From positions 3,113,501 to 3,177,500 of the forward strand of contig JAYKKM010000196.1 of NCBI GenBank assembly GCA_035772405.1: DNA of 64,000 nt. The letters are read 5' to 3'. The position numbers and the translations under genes are program-made. Under the pieces are notes generated by a model. The model was given only the letters and a program-made list of their open reading frames with translations, did not search any database and had not been told where the DNA came from. The stretch comes from Chrysogorgia sp. JL179-B06. Taxonomy: Eukaryota; Cnidaria; Anthozoa; Scleralcyonacea; Chrysogorgiidae. Shown in pieces: positions 44,801 through 56,800 of this stretch. The first letter of the stretch is position 1; every line of letters starts with the position of its first letter.

Positions 44801-47800
44801 AACCGCGCCATTTTGACAATTTTCAAAATGTTAGCCGCTGACCGGACTAAATGAAGATTCACAAACCATTAAATTCGTCGTATGAAACGGATTGGAGTTT
44901 ACGTCGACTTAATCGACGAATTAAATTCGTCTGAATTAAATGCGACGTATCAAACAGCCCTAAGTTATGAGTAATAAACGTTTAATATATTCATGTAAAT
45001 ATGTAAATTTTGCCTGTCGGAATATTATATAGAGCTTGTTTGTCCTCTTTCAGTCTGAATATATTTTGTATTTTCAAAATTCTCGAAAGTGAGATGGAAA
45101 TTATCTAATATTATATGTTATATAGAATACACATCAATGAAATACCTGGATTTTCCTATTCATGATTGATGAAGATAAAAATGATATCTTAATGAACAGT
45201 AATATTTTTATCTTCACATGTGAAGTTATATCATGGATATTTTATCAATTTCAATATAATACATATAGAGGATATTACACGGTGGTGCGAAGATATGAAT
45301 TTTATCTTCAAGTGGTGAAAACAATATTTTACGATGAGCATAGCGAATGAGTAAAATATTGTTTTTACCACGAGATACATCGAGTTCGGTATCTGGCCAT
45401 GTTGTTCCTCACTATAAAATAGGGACAACATGGCCAGATACCGAACTCGATGTAAATGCTTCAATTGCGCCCGATTTCACACCAAATTACACAGAAACGA
45501 CAACTACGACTTCATAAGAAATAAAGTGAACTTTATTTCTTAATTTGTGGCAATATTCTAGCTTTTTAACGAAATCGAATGATTCCCGTTGCAATTCCAT
45601 TAAAATATATCGTACATAAAATACTTAAATACAATAATAATAAAAGTGCCGCCAGATTTCACACTAAATTACACAGATTTAACGAAATCGAAGAATTCCC
45701 GTTGCAAGTCCATTAAAATAGATCGTAAATAAAGAGTCAATAATAATAAATGTGCCGCAAGCTTGGGAAAACCAAATTTTAGAAATTTTCAGAACACACA
45801 AAATACGATAATGAGATAACGGTAGAAATTTATGCGGAAGTGTAACAGAATGCCTTAAATCAAACTGTGCTTATAGGGAATTGAAACAGAGAACGTGTGA
45901 AAGTACATGATGAGTGAGTCACGGTATGTGCCGAGTGCAGTTTGCACTAGAGCGCCGCCCATCGTATGGAATCCAGTTCTGCATTTCCGCCAACTTCAAC
46001 GACGTAAATACAAGAAAGATCAGCGATCCAACGCATCCCAAGGCAAAGATAACATTATTAACACAAACAGAAACACATCTGGTCCCCCTCGCGTCATTCT
46101 GCTCATTTTCTCCAATGCCAAACAGCTTCGACGTGAAACAGAGTAGGAGTTTGGAGTGTGCCACGATACTGCAAACCGTGAAGGACTTGGTGAGGATACT
46201 CACACATTTTGTGTGTGGATCTGAGTGATAAATTAGCCACACCAAAATACTCTGGATGTCATCTTTGAAAAGCAATTCGCATACGGCAATCACTGATTCC
46301 GCGGTGAGAAACGCCTTCTCTGGGTTATCACTTCGAGCCGAGTTCAAATGGTAGATTATGAAGTATCCATAGATGATAAACATTGCCACGCCAAACACCG
46401 TTCCCAAGACACAACTCATCAAGTAAAATGAACTAGCGACAGAACTGTCCTTAGGGATGACGGCAAATTCTTTCTTATTCTTGAACGCGTAAAATCCATA
46501 CCAGTCGAAATAAAAATCTACTACGTGGTACGTGATTAAGACGAAGTAGAACACAGCTTTGGGGACACCAATGCTACTCATGACGGCAAGATGGCGACGA
46601 GGCAAGGCCCTGGCATGAGCATTTAATTGAATTAAATGCTCACAACTGTCCCCATTGGTCAATAATTAAATACCGCGCTGGAGACTGGGTACGATTATTT
46701 CGCAATTAATGAATGGACTGGAGAGACTCAATCTCGTTTCTTAGTTGATTTGAATCCACGCTGTTTATCAATAGATTTGTTGGCAGGTGAACTTGTGACC
46801 AGTTTTAACGGTGACAAACATTTCCGTTCTTTCATTGACATAAACAAGTGCAGTTTGGCAGCAGTTATTATTTTATTCAGTACACTGATTGCTTCATTGT
46901 CCTCACAACGAATTAGTTGGTCTACCAGAACCAAAAGTTGTTTTTTAGTGGCTTCGTCCTTTAGTGTTGCATTATCTTGCATCACTTTATTTTTCTGTTG
47001 AAGATGAGGTGCAACCAATTGTACTACTACTTCCTTATTATAATCTGTATCAATGTATTTGGTAACTACAGCTGGCTCAGCAGAATTATCATTTGTTTGA
47101 TCTTTCTTGGCAGACAAGTACCGTACAACGGTACTACCGTTGTAAGAGATGTATGTGTTTACAAATTGTGTTATGTTATTCAGACTGTAATCCACGCGGT
47201 TCTCGGGTGATCTCGTTCCAATGCCCCAGCTCGGTTAGAATTCATTAGGGAGAGACCTGCTCCGGATTCTCATTGGTCGATAAATATAGTAATACTGCGA
47301 TGACGTACTCAGATTTCAAGTCGCTCTCAGATTTCGTAGTCTGCGAAAGCAGCCTCTGTCCTCACCCCCCCTGGCGGTTGGTAAAAAAATCAAGCAAACC
47401 ACTCCAGAGGCCGGGACGATGTTAAATATCAGACTCAGCAAAATCGCGCCAAGGCCCAAATGACGATGAATTCCAATAACGTTTTACAGTAGTGAGTAAC
47501 AATACATTGTGAGGAAACACTCGACGAAGAGAGAAGATAAGCAATAGCATAGTTCGTATTAATTTTAAACTTCCGTTTCCCAAAAATCATGCAGGAATGA
47601 TGCCCCGTGGACCTCAGACTGAAAGAGGACAAAACAAGCTCTATATAATATTCCGACAGGCAAAATTTACATATTAACATGAATATATTAAACGTTTATT
47701 ACTCATAAGTTACTGAGGTAAGGCCTGTTTCATACGTCGCATAATTTAATTCAATCAATTAAATGCGACAGTAATGCGACGTCTGAAACGAATTAAATTC

Positions 47801-50800
47801 GTCTGGGGAGTTAAATTCGTCTGAGACGTTGTATCCGTCATGGTCACACGGATACAACGTCTGAAATGCGTGTTGGTTTCAGCACGCCGTACCGTCGCAA
47901 CCGCCAGGGGGGGGGGGGGGGGGGGTGGGTGAGGACAGAGGCTGCTTTCGCAGACCAAGATTTCGAGTCGCTCTCAGATTTCGAGTCGCTTGGTTTAATA
48001 CGACTATCACAATCTGTCACCAATCATTGTTCGCACTTTATATGAATTCGCAATAATAAGGATTAATTTATGGAATGGGAATACACTTCATGACTTCACA
48101 CTATGTACTTAGGGGATATCACAGAAGAATCTAAAATCTCACCTCTGAGTGCCTCTGAAGCACGCTTTTGGAACGACAAATATGTTTACCGTAATTTTCC
48201 TGTGAAAATATACGCATTCAAAAACATACTTTTATTTACGACATGTAGTTTCATTGAAGGACAGCGCTAAACTCCACGATTTTCAAACAGTGTTTTTCTG
48301 TGGGGCCGTATTTTTGGATTTAACTATATAAAGTGCGATCAATGAGCGACTCGAAAACTGAGTACGTCATCGCAGTGTTACTATATTTATCGACCAATGA
48401 CAAGCCGGAGCAGGTCTCTCCCTATTATGATATGTGTGCCAACTCTCGATTTAGCCCACTGAATGAACATGTTAGTGATCAGTTTGAAACTCCAAAGAAA
48501 CGATATCCGAAGAAACCACTGATCTATATAAGAGGACTGGATAGAGCATCCTTTGTTTGAAGCCGGATGTTTTGAGCTGCGGCCAGCTCCACTTCGGTTC
48601 AGTATCACTATATTTTACTGTTGTGGAATCGTAGCTTTTGCATATAACCACGAAATTGCTGAACAAAGCAAACCCATTTTGACAGGGTACATCATGAAAC
48701 CACAGAAAACTTTAAAATGTGGATAAAATTGAATCGTAAGTAAATACAGAGCCTGAAATAATTTCAAAATTTGTCCGAACAAAATTTCCGAACAAAATGA
48801 CATTTGATCGGAAATTTTCAAATTTGATCGGAAATTTTTTTCGATTTTAGTTTGACCCCCTCCGTTGAGTAAATCCTGTCAAGCAGTAAATCACTCTATG
48901 CTATAGAGTTTACACAAAGCTTAAAGATGAAATTGCAAGAATATCTTATTTTTTTATCATATTTAACACTTACTTTTGAAAAACGAAGCAGTAAATCATA
49001 AATGACATATTTTGACTTTGAGGAATTGTTGCAAACTTGCAATATTACACTGAAATATATGTATTTACTATCATAAATTATTTTAACATCTTTTAATATA
49101 CAAAATTCTGTTCTAAAATAAGGCAAGAAGCACTTTCCAGCATGTCATCTCGTAGACAAAGATCAGTGTGGTGCTCACCTTTCAGTTCAACAACCACACG
49201 CCGCCATCTTGTTTATTGAGCCCGTATTCTTTGCGAGATGCTGAGCCAGTTTACTACTCTATACAAGACTAATATAGATGTCACTCACTGTGCTGAGCTC
49301 AGACCCAATCGTTTGGAGAAAAAAATGATTGGATTTTTTTTCAAACTTGTCCGGACAAAACTTCCGATCAATTCAGCATTTGGTCGGAAAAACTGGAATT
49401 TGGTCGGAAAACCGCTGACCGCCGGCCGTTATTTCAGGCTCTGAAATAAGTTAATATTTTGACGAACTTTCGTAGCGGCCGACAGCACTATCTATACACT
49501 AACAAACGGCGATGATTGATAAGAATGAAAATCTGAGATAATACCACGATTATTGATTGGAGGTCTGATGTTTTGAGTAAAGCTTCACCAAAGAGTTTTT
49601 TGTTGTTGTTGTTATTGTTTATTGGGGGATTGTTTTTGGGTGTTGGGGGGGTGGGGTGGGAGGTGGGGGCATTTCCCATCTTTCCCCTCTCTTTCTCATG
49701 TAAAATATATCATGTAACTGTTTAATTCCATGTTAATATATAATTATATATCCATAAGTATATATATTTAGCTATACTATATATCTATAAATCTCTGTGT
49801 AATACTGATATAATAATAATAATAATAAGTCTTATTAACAGACACAACAGACGTGTGACTTTACAAATATTTAGCTCGAACGTGGCCGAGTCGAAGGTAT
49901 GTCAAAGGCGCCGCAGGCTGCCACCATACGACCCATGTCTGACCACGGAGCACATGCAGCTAAGATCTAAGTGTTGATTTTACTGAGGGAGGAAAACCGG
50001 AAACCCCGGAGGAAAACCCTCGAAGCACGGGAGAGATCAACTAATAACTAACATGAAATGTTATACCTCCTACAGTAATATTTCAACTCTACTGTACTGT
50101 ATACTGTACGTTTTTATACTGTAGTCAGATAAACCATTTTTCATGCAAATTTTTTCCTTGTTCCTTGCAGACAATGAATGGAAAACACGTTATCAAACGC
50201 AAAACCAAATAAATGAACAACTAGAGAAACAGCGGATTATGCTACAAGATAAGTTGGAGAATTTTAAAGAATCTTCTAAAAGTGGTAAATCAATAATGTA
50301 TTTAGTCTTACTGTACTGTACAATAACATGATCGTTTATTAATGGCCAGACTAGTCCTGTAGGCCCCGCCCAGAGCAACGTTTCTATGGGAAGCCTTGGG
50401 GAATGTTTCTGTTGAAGGCCCCAATTTCCCCTGACTGGCCCTGCTTTGGCAAGGTCACAAGATTCATGTTTTTGTGTGTATGAGACTAAGTAAGGACACA
50501 TGTTCACAAAAGACCTTATAGTCTATATTATTCAACTCAACCAATGGAAATATTTGAACAACACAAAGGTAACTAACTGTACAATTAAAAAAAATACTAA
50601 ACACCTATTTGACCAAGCGGGAGGTCAGGTCTTAACACAGCTTTTCTGCAATCTGGATGGTTCCTGAGCAGTCTTTACAAACTGGTAAACACAGGTCATT
50701 ATGTAGCCTACGTCATAGTCTGTGAAATTTTGAAAACCACAGACTATGAACCAGCGCCGTTAATCGTGTTCTGTGACGTAGCTACTATAAGGAATCTTTA

Positions 50801-53800
50801 TAGTAGACCATGATTGGGCGCTTAGAAATTTTAGTTAATACGTGTATTCAATTGGTTAAGAACTACTTCCGTTTTCAATGTTTGTTGTTTACAACGGCAC
50901 GAAGACAGTTCCGCCTCAACGTATTCTTTGTAAACGAAACTATTAAAAGAGTTTGCTAAAACTTTCGAAGGATGACTGTTTATAGTCGGCATAATTTTGG
51001 TTCGAGGATGATCAAACAGTCGAAGAGATGCGGGAATTGAATTGTTAATCATACGATATTTCCAGGTAGCCGTCGAGTGCCGATTCTCGTTATACTGTTT
51101 CTTTTAGCTTTTCAGCTTGTCCTATTTGTCTATTAGAACTTTTTATATGATTTCTTAAACTTTTAGTGAATACTCGTTAGTTGCTATAAGCATAGACTTG
51201 CTCCAAGTCTGCCTCTAGATTGTTTCGGGTTTATTTAAAGACGTGTTTGTTTGAGAATACGGGTTTGTTTCGAGACAGGTTCTTTTCAAAACATTGAAAC
51301 AAACCATCTTTGAAACCAAACCACTCTCGAAATAAACCCGTCTTCTCGAAACAAACCCGTCTTTAAATAAACCCGTCTTCTCGAAACAAACCCGTCTTTA
51401 AATAAACCCGAAACAATCAAGAGGCAGACTTGGAGCAAGTCTATTATAAAGGCATAAGCACAATCTATAAGCATTGCGAATAATCGGCATAAATTACAGA
51501 ACACACAATTTGGCTCTGATGCACAGACGCTACTTAGCGCCGCCTTTTTGCGCCCGCGAGCGTCTGTACGCAGGCTAGTCATTATGCAACCGCTGCAAAG
51601 ATTTAAAAAAATACAAAAAAATTGAGGAAATGTTAGAAATTTAAAAGAGCCATATAATAAAAACCTTTGATTGATCAGTCAAATTACGGCAAAATTATCC
51701 TGACCTTTGTCTTTTCGCACACACCTTGCTCCTCTATCGCTCAGTCTGTACTGAAAGATCGTGGTCAGGATAATTTTGCTGTAAAGTCACCTCCTGCTTG
51801 GTCAATAAGTCTTTAGTAAAGACTGCTCAGGAACCAATCAGATTGTTTTTCAAGATGATGCAATGGTCATGTTATTGTATTGGAGAAAGTGTTTGTTATT
51901 GGTTGGATAAAGGAACCAATCAGATTGCAGAAATGATGTGTTAAGACCACTTATGGGAGTATGCTACTCAAGTTATTTGATAAACTTCTTTTGCATTTTG
52001 TTGTTTGCAAATGGAAAGACTGCCCATAGTTAGTAGAGGGGGTGGTTTGGAAGCTCCATTGTTTTTCAAGATGATGCAATGGTCATGTTATTGTATTGGA
52101 GAAAGTGTTTGTTATTGGTTGGAGAAAGGAAATTCTATGGACACGTGACGGCGAAGGACTCACAACACGTGACGATGAAGGACTACACTAATTATATCTG
52201 AATGTTGTTATTGGATTACTGCTTCATTATACAGAAAATACAATATGTTCAGTGACCATGAAAGTGAACAAAAACATAGAACAATGACTTTTATGGACCT
52301 TCCAAACCATCCAAGAAGATCAAGAAATTTGAATAACTGGGCAATTCCATGGTAGAGTTGATAGTTTTCCAAAAAATGTTTTCCCCAATTTTATGAATTT
52401 TTTTAGTGATTATGGTGGAGAATAGACCTAAATTAAATAACATAAATTGGACAGAATTTTAAAAAATATTGATTAGTATGAGTTTTATGGGTCTGAGAGT
52501 AAAGACCATTTATCGAAATTTTTAAAGTAGCAATCACTGTGTCTTAATTTCTGGCGACTATGCAAACACTTTCAAGCATAACTGCATAAATTTACCATCT
52601 AGACGAGTGGAGCAATTCCTGTAAGGATAACATACCGTGACGATTTGACTCTTCCAATGCCATCTAAAACTTGTTTACCGAGTTTTTATCTTGCTACGGT
52701 AATGCCCGCTCGGTATCGAAAAAAATAGACAAATTAACTGCCCAGCTGTTACCATTACCGAGTCTTGGCTTAACAACCTCATTGACAGTGATATTCTTAG
52801 CATCCCTGGCTATACTTTACAATGCATGGATCGTCCTAACAGAGGGGAGGTGGTGTTTGTGCTTTTGTTTCAACTAACATCCCTTTCAAGAGAATGCTGG
52901 ACCTCGAGTCTGGCTCCGCCCCACCCATCTCCCGCGCCCCCTATCTGGTATAATATGTGGAATTGTATACTGCCCGGAGGCTCCTGCACAAGTACAAAGA
53001 GACCGTGCATCATATATCATTGAAACCCTTGATTCCGTCAGGTCTATACCCACCCTGATTGTGGGGTGACCCTTTTGGGCGATTTCAACACGCTGAATAT
53101 TTCTGATATTTTGATGCCCTGTACCAAAGACCACACCCATCACTGGTGATGGTGATCTGAGACCGATTGCCCTCACACCAGTTATATCCAAAGTCTTGGA
53201 GGACTTTGTTGTCGAGTGGCTAATTGAAGACGTGAAGCACATCATTGACCCCAACAGTTCGAATGTCTCAAAGGGACATCTACGACCTATTGCCTACTGG
53301 ACATGCTACATAATTGGCTTTGTGCCATCGATCAGCCCAGCTCCGTGTGTGTTTCTTGGACTTTAGCAAGGCATTTGACCATATAGACCATAATATCTTG
53401 GTTTCCAAGTTAATATACCTTGGTGCTTTCCTAGTGGTCGATGCCAGGTGGTTAAACTCAACCATTTCATCTCGCCAGTCCCGTTCTTGGCCTCACACTA
53501 TGCAACACTTTAAAGTGGAATATAAACATCGAAGAGATCGTAACCAAAGCGTCTAAGCGCCTTTACATCCTTAGGGTATTGAAACGTACTGGCATACCCT
53601 CCTGCGACCTCATCGATGTCTATTACGCCCTAGTATGCTCTGTAGTACAGTTGAAAATAGATGCCTCCAGACGAATATCACTGAAACTGAAAGCAAAGTT
53701 GTATGCTGCATGTGTTAGACGTGCAATGATATACTGTACTAGTACAGTAGAGGGTGAGTAGATGGATGTGTACAGTATGATGCAATTGTGTACAATTTCA

Positions 53801-56800
53801 ATTTGGAACTGGTTAACATCAGGGATGTTATCTGTAGGCTGGGTTGGTTTGGTCGTGTGCAGAGGTGTTTTAAAGATCATTGATTTGGATGTGCCTGGAA
53901 GCATGCAGGGGAAAGGAGCAGGAATTAAGACATGAGAGCAGGTTAGAGAAGAGGTGAAGAGGAGTTTGTGTAAGAAACTGGCACAATATTAATTAGATTG
54001 TGCTGCATGTAAAGTTGTTATCATGTAACACTCAGCTAACCCAATGCATGCAAGCATGGAAAATGGGTATTAATATTTAATACTGAATAATAATAATATT
54101 AAATAAATTCACAGAATTTTTCACAACACATGGAATTTCTACAATTTGATCAAAACAATGTCTACCATTGGACATATCATTGGTATGTGCTTTCTCTATA
54201 AACCCAAATGCTAACCCAATAACTAACCCAATAACTAACCCAAAAACAAACCCTAATACTAACCTTAATACTAACCCAAAAACTACAGTAACCCTAATGG
54301 TTAATAATAATCCCAATATTAACCCCAATATTAACCCTAATACTAACCCTAAAACTGACTGGGTTAATATCCTATGTTTCCATTTTGGTTGTTCATATAT
54401 CGCGAAAGAGCCCACACAATGTTGGACACACACAATGTTTTTGAGTAACTGCACTGCATATTATGTAAGGTTTGTTGAGAAAACTATGATAGCACACTAT
54501 TGTATAGAGCCAGTGTGCCAGTATTGATGTGCAGTATATCAACAGTGTATCGCATCTACAGTACGGTAGCCCTACAATTTAATACTTGAATAATTTATAG
54601 GCATATTATGCTGCCATCGTGAGATGCATCAATCAATCAATCAATCAATCAATCATCAATCAATCAATCAATGGTCTTTAATAAATCATAGGATAAGAGA
54701 ATTTAGTTTTGGACGATGACTTGACTTTTTCCTTAAGTTATAATTAATTGTTTCAGCTTGCGGCATAAGGTTGTAGAGAGGATGACTATTTAATTTTGAA
54801 ACTTTCTTGAAAATCACCATATCTTGGTTTTCCATAATGTTCTGGATATCCACATACTTTGAAACGTATCTTTACGTTTATGGCAGCGGTCTAAAAAGCA
54901 TTGAACAGTTGTGATTTCTGAATCAGCCGCACCATAGACAGATGTTGGGTAACACAATGCTGTTGAAAAGATGGCCCATCTCTGTTTGACTGCAACCCTC
55001 CTTACGTAGTGATCTTAGTACATAAAGGCATTTGTTAGCTTTAATCAACTTATTTTTAACATGAATTGTAAACCTACAATCATGCTGAAAAGTAACACCA
55101 AGTATAAGACGTTGTTCACATTGTGGTATGTTTGAAATTGGGGGGTAAGCATCCTTGTTGCCTTTCTTGCGAAATGTCAGTTCTTTACATTTAGCAGGAT
55201 TGCATGACATGGAGTTTGAGTCTGACCATTCCAAGAACTGAGAGATAATTTCTGCAGAGCAATCTCTATTGTTCCATACTGGCACTATTATAGTAGAGTC
55301 ATCAGCATATTTGTACAAGGCTGCCTCGCCACACAGGTTCACTTCCAGATCATTAACGTGTTGCCATCATGACACGTACAAATGCTGTACCCTGCAGTAT
55401 TTATCTATGGGTAGTTTAGCATGAGAATAATTCAAATGTTGGTCATGTTAAAGGCTGTTCAATTATTTTCTTTACTAACACTCTGTTGCATCTCCTTCCA
55501 GTTGCCCTGTATTGCTTCTGCTCTTTGTAACAGCAAGTCTATTTAAAGGTTGAAAGAATGAATCATTTGCTGTACTTAGAATGACATTTTTCTTTCTTGT
55601 TTGCCATGTTGATATTTTCGTACTTTTCTTACGCCATTATGCCATGTACAGGCTACAAATTTAAGCATTACCGTAATAGTTCTAAGGAGCAAAACCTTAT
55701 TCAGTTTGGGGGCGAACGTTTAAAACAAAATTTAACATTTTATTTTTATTTTTATTTTTACAGAAAATATTTCAAAATTTAAAAAAAGCTATCAATATTT
55801 GGCTTTTTGCACTATCACTAAATTAATTTCCAGAGATTAATAGCTTGCCCAAAGTGTTCCCAGTGAAATAACGAAGCAGCTGTGCTTTGCCATACCAGTT
55901 AGAAGGAATGCAAATAACCAATAATTCAGACTCTCAGACAATCTCAACTCTGTAGTATAGGCAGAGTTTGACAGACAAATACGGTTTATGCCATAATGGA
56001 GACTGTGTTTTCTGTTTAATGTATAATTATAAAATAATTTGTTATCAAATTTTCAGCTACCGCGATATTATGACAGTCCCATGTGCACCTGGCTAGACTA
56101 GTATTAGACCTACAATATTATAGGTCTATACAATACCTAGTGCGCGCGTCTCGTGATGCATAGTCAATCGAGATATGGTCTGGAAACTCAGCTAAAGTCT
56201 TGTTCTATCTTTTTGTTCGTCTTTATGCAATTTTGTGCACGGTGCACGGTCACTGAACCTATTGTATTTTAGTATAAGGAAGCAATCATCCAATAGAATC
56301 GTTTGGGTTTAATCGTTCAACCATGTTGTTTAAATATCAATAAACCTAAAACAAAGGATGTGCACGGTGTAAGGTACGGTTCAACATCAAAACGTAGCTC
56401 ATTTTAGTCGCTTTGAAGTTTGCCGAGTTTCCAGACCATGATGATGATGAAACAATATTTAATCAGGGATGTCCAACTCAGCATAGCTGGTTTAAGTGGA
56501 GCCCTGTTCCAAAAATTTACAAACCACAGATTATTACAGATATATACAAAAATTACAAACAATGTGACATACAGTACTATAAAAATCATTAGTTTATAAT
56601 ATTATAAAATAACTAACTACCATTCGCACAATGACGTCCCCCACCCATCCGACCACAACCTGCACCATAATGCTCCAATACTAGCATTCAGACCAAGCAA
56701 AAAGATGTACCGGTGATGCACCCCATATCTCGATTGACTATGCGTGATGGCAGCCCGTTGAATACAGAGTACACCAGTCCATTGATATTCAGTATTAGTA

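Larger units (their letters stand above)
50612..51950. repeat. Composite inverted-repeat region
   Basis: 'caatctggatggttcctgag' + cagtcttta (50652-50680) pairs with 'taaagactgctcaggaacca' + atcagattg (51818-51846). Inside are a hairpin around 'catagtctgtg' (50715-50750) and the foldbacks at 51192-51444 and 51681-51785. Confidence 0.55.

Noticed and set aside
54077..54454. Frame with GLVLGLILGL repeats (minus strand)
   Set aside because: Produced by the degenerate telomere-like array.
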